A stretch of 5,969 nucleotides of DNA from Deltaproteobacteria bacterium. Its GTDB lineage: Bacteria; Desulfobacterota; Syntrophobacteria; B119-G9. The DNA lies in NCBI GenBank assembly GCA_003646715.1, contig QMLL01000118.1, forward strand, positions 1 to 5,969, written 5' to 3'. Of the stretch, positions 4,838 through 5,969 are shown one piece after another (within the stretch, counting starts at the first letter, position 1; each line of letters starts with the position of its first letter). The notes under the pieces are model-generated. The model made no database searches, was not told the DNA's origin, and was given only the letters and a program-made list of their open reading frames with translations. Both the position numbers and the translations under genes were made by a program.

Positions 4838-5662
4838 GTGTTGAAAATTCGCAAGTTGGTCTCTTTGACCGCATTTTTATCGTTTATAGGCTTGGTGATA
4901 ACCAGCGTGATACTTTATTTTTTGCCCCACGGCCGGATAGCATACTGGAATGACTGGCATTTGTGGGGTTTGAGCAAGGACGACTGGGATGCCCTTCATA
5001 TAAATCTTGGGGTTCTTTTTCTCGTAGCAATCTGTTTTCATATATACCTCAACTGGAGTGCTCTTGTAAATTACCTCAAGAATAAGGCTCGTAAGCTCGT
5101 TATTTTTACCAGGGAATTTGGTCTGGCTTTGGTTCTCGTTATCGCTTTTACTGTGGGAACCATTGCGTATGTACCCCCTTTTAGCTCAATTGTAAATTTT
5201 AGCGAGTCCTTGAAAAATATAGTTTCTAAAAAATATGCGGAACCACCATATGGCCATGCTGAATTGTCCAGCCTAGCGGTATTTTGCAGAAAAACCGGGA
5301 TTAACCTTGCCGATGCTCTCAGGCGACTCAAATCGGAAGGTATTGTAGTAAAAAATTCAAAAGAAACGATAAAGAAGATTGCGGTAGCTAACGGAATGAC
5401 TCCTGAAGAGGTTTACAAGAAGATGCTTCCCAAAGAACCTCAGCAGTCTAACTATTTGCTGGAGACTCCTCGTCCCGGGCTGGGTAAAATGACGCTCAGT
5501 GAATTTTGTGATGGTTACCACCTCAGTGTAGATGACGTGCTGGATATCCTTTCGAAAAGTCGAATTGAGGCTAGGCCGGGAATGACGATGAAGCAAATTG
5601 CAAACAAAAACGGAATGACGCCGCTGGACGTTTACTACGTGATAAAGGATGGTCTAAAGTAG
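4838..5662 (+). CDS. DUF4405-type membrane protein with two C-terminal repeats
   Basis: This is a 274-residue membrane protein with three predicted helices (about 7-30, 52-73, 93-115). The region WDALHINLGVLFLVAICFH ending in LNW (50-73) carries H54 and H68, 14 residues apart on one helix. With H31 and H41 these are plausible b-type haem ligands, as proposed for DUF4405/cytochrome b561-like proteins. The C-terminal half (about 139-273) is soluble and holds two copies of one unit: SLAVFCRKTGINLADALRRL to IAVANGMTPEEVY, and TLSEFCDGYHLSVDDVLDIL to IANKNGMTPLDVY. I recall similar units at the ends of ferredoxin-type and DUF4405 proteins of anaerobes. The start is GTG (4838) or the adjacent TTG (4841); GAGGG lies 5 or 8 bases upstream. 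It probably has a membrane electron-transfer or haem-related role; haem binding is inferred, not shown. The next gene is its paralog, 36 bases on. Confidence 0.8.
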   Translation: MLKIRKLVSLTAFLSFIGLVITSVILYFLPHGRIAYWNDWHLWGLSKDDWDALHINLGVLFLVAICFHIYLNWSALVNYLKNKARKLVIFTREFGLALVLVIAFTVGTIAYVPPFSSIVNFSESLKNIVSKKYAEPPYGHAELSSLAVFCRKTGINLADALRRLKSEGIVVKNSKETIKKIAVANGMTPEEVYKKMLPKEPQQSNYLLETPRPGLGKMTLSEFCDGYHLSVDDVLDILSKSRIEARPGMTMKQIANKNGMTPLDVYYVIKDGLK

Positions 5663-5698
5663 AATACCAGTTATGAACAGAGGAGAGGTTGGTGACTC

Positions 5699-5969
5699 AT
5701 GAAGGAGAACCTTGTGAGTAGTGGGGAAAAGAAGAAGCCACAAAAGAATGTTCTTAAATTCTGGATTGATTCTCTTTTGTTTGTTAATATGCTTTCAGTA
5801 GTTATGGTAGGGGTCTTGCTGGCTTTTGTAATACCATCAGGTAGAAGCTACGCTGGTAAATATTTTTTAGGACTCCACAGGCATGAATGGGCAAATATTC
5901 ACCTTTACCTTTCCATTTTTCTGGTTGTTTTACTCTGTTTTCATGTCTGGATGAACTTAACCTGGATAG
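5699..5969 (+). CDS. DUF4405-type membrane protein, paralog of upstream gene (partial)
   Basis: The first 90 codons are present; the gene runs off the right edge. After a hydrophilic, lysine-rich N-terminus come a helix (about 26-45, ending in FVIPSGR) and the signature region HEWANIHLYLSIFLVVLLCFH, then MNLTW (62-88). H68 and H82 have the same 14-residue spacing as H54 and H68 of the upstream gene, and the CFHxxxN block aligns directly, so the two arose by duplication. H60 and H62 are additional candidate ligands. The ATG at 5699 has GGTGA 3 bases upstream and GAGAGG 10 bases upstream. A GTG at 5714, preceded by AAGGAG 7 bases upstream, is a credible alternative start five codons later. With a 36-base gap from the previous stop, the two are probably one operon. 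Whether it also carries C-terminal NGMTP repeats cannot be seen. Confidence 0.78.
   Translation, partial: MKENLVSSGEKKKPQKNVLKFWIDSLLFVNMLSVVMVGVLLAFVIPSGRSYAGKYFLGLHRHEWANIHLYLSIFLVVLLCFHVWMNLTWI

Overview
The window is bacterial DNA of moderate GC content (estimated by eye). It suggests an anaerobic, diderm (outer-membrane) bacterium, most likely of the Desulfobacterota/deltaproteobacterial type. That placement is inference, from three things: a TonB-dependent uptake operon, a good sigma-54 promoter candidate, and paired DUF4405-type membrane proteins with C-terminal NGMTP-type repeats. No rRNA, tRNA or other phylogenetic marker is present.

Left part (1-3250, minus strand): a compact uptake operon read right to left. 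Its order is a periplasmic class III substrate-binding protein (2007-3059), a FecCD/BtuC-type permease (956-2002), a FepC/BtuD-type ATPase (192-956) and the first 46 codons of a TonB-dependent outer-membrane receptor (1-139). Together they would carry a metal chelate (siderophore, haem, corrinoid or similar) across both membranes. The substrate cannot be read from the sequence. A near-consensus sigma-70 promoter (3221-3249) lies about 160 bases upstream of the first gene. Between it and the gene is a strong hairpin followed by eight T on the minus strand, so the operon probably has a conditionally terminated leader, or a short RNA is made there.

Middle part (3250-3770): about 500 bases without a recognisable gene but rich in signals. 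It holds an inverted-repeat pair, half of an 18-base repeat whose other copy lies near 4810, an 18-bp operator-like palindrome, and a sigma-54-type promoter about 140 bp downstream of that palindrome. It also holds a perfect anti-Shine-Dalgarno complement with no proper gene behind it.

Right part (3771-5969, plus strand): two small secreted proteins of unknown function, one predicted beta-rich and one His/Gln/Asn-rich with NRYQ repeats, end at a clear intrinsic terminator (4658-4700). A structured intergenic stretch with two hairpins follows. Then come two tandem paralogous DUF4405-type membrane proteins with histidines placed to bind b-type haem. The first carries two cytoplasmic-type repeat units and the second runs off the window. 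The working picture for this side is a sigma-54-controlled envelope module beside a putative membrane redox module. That functional link is inferred from position only.
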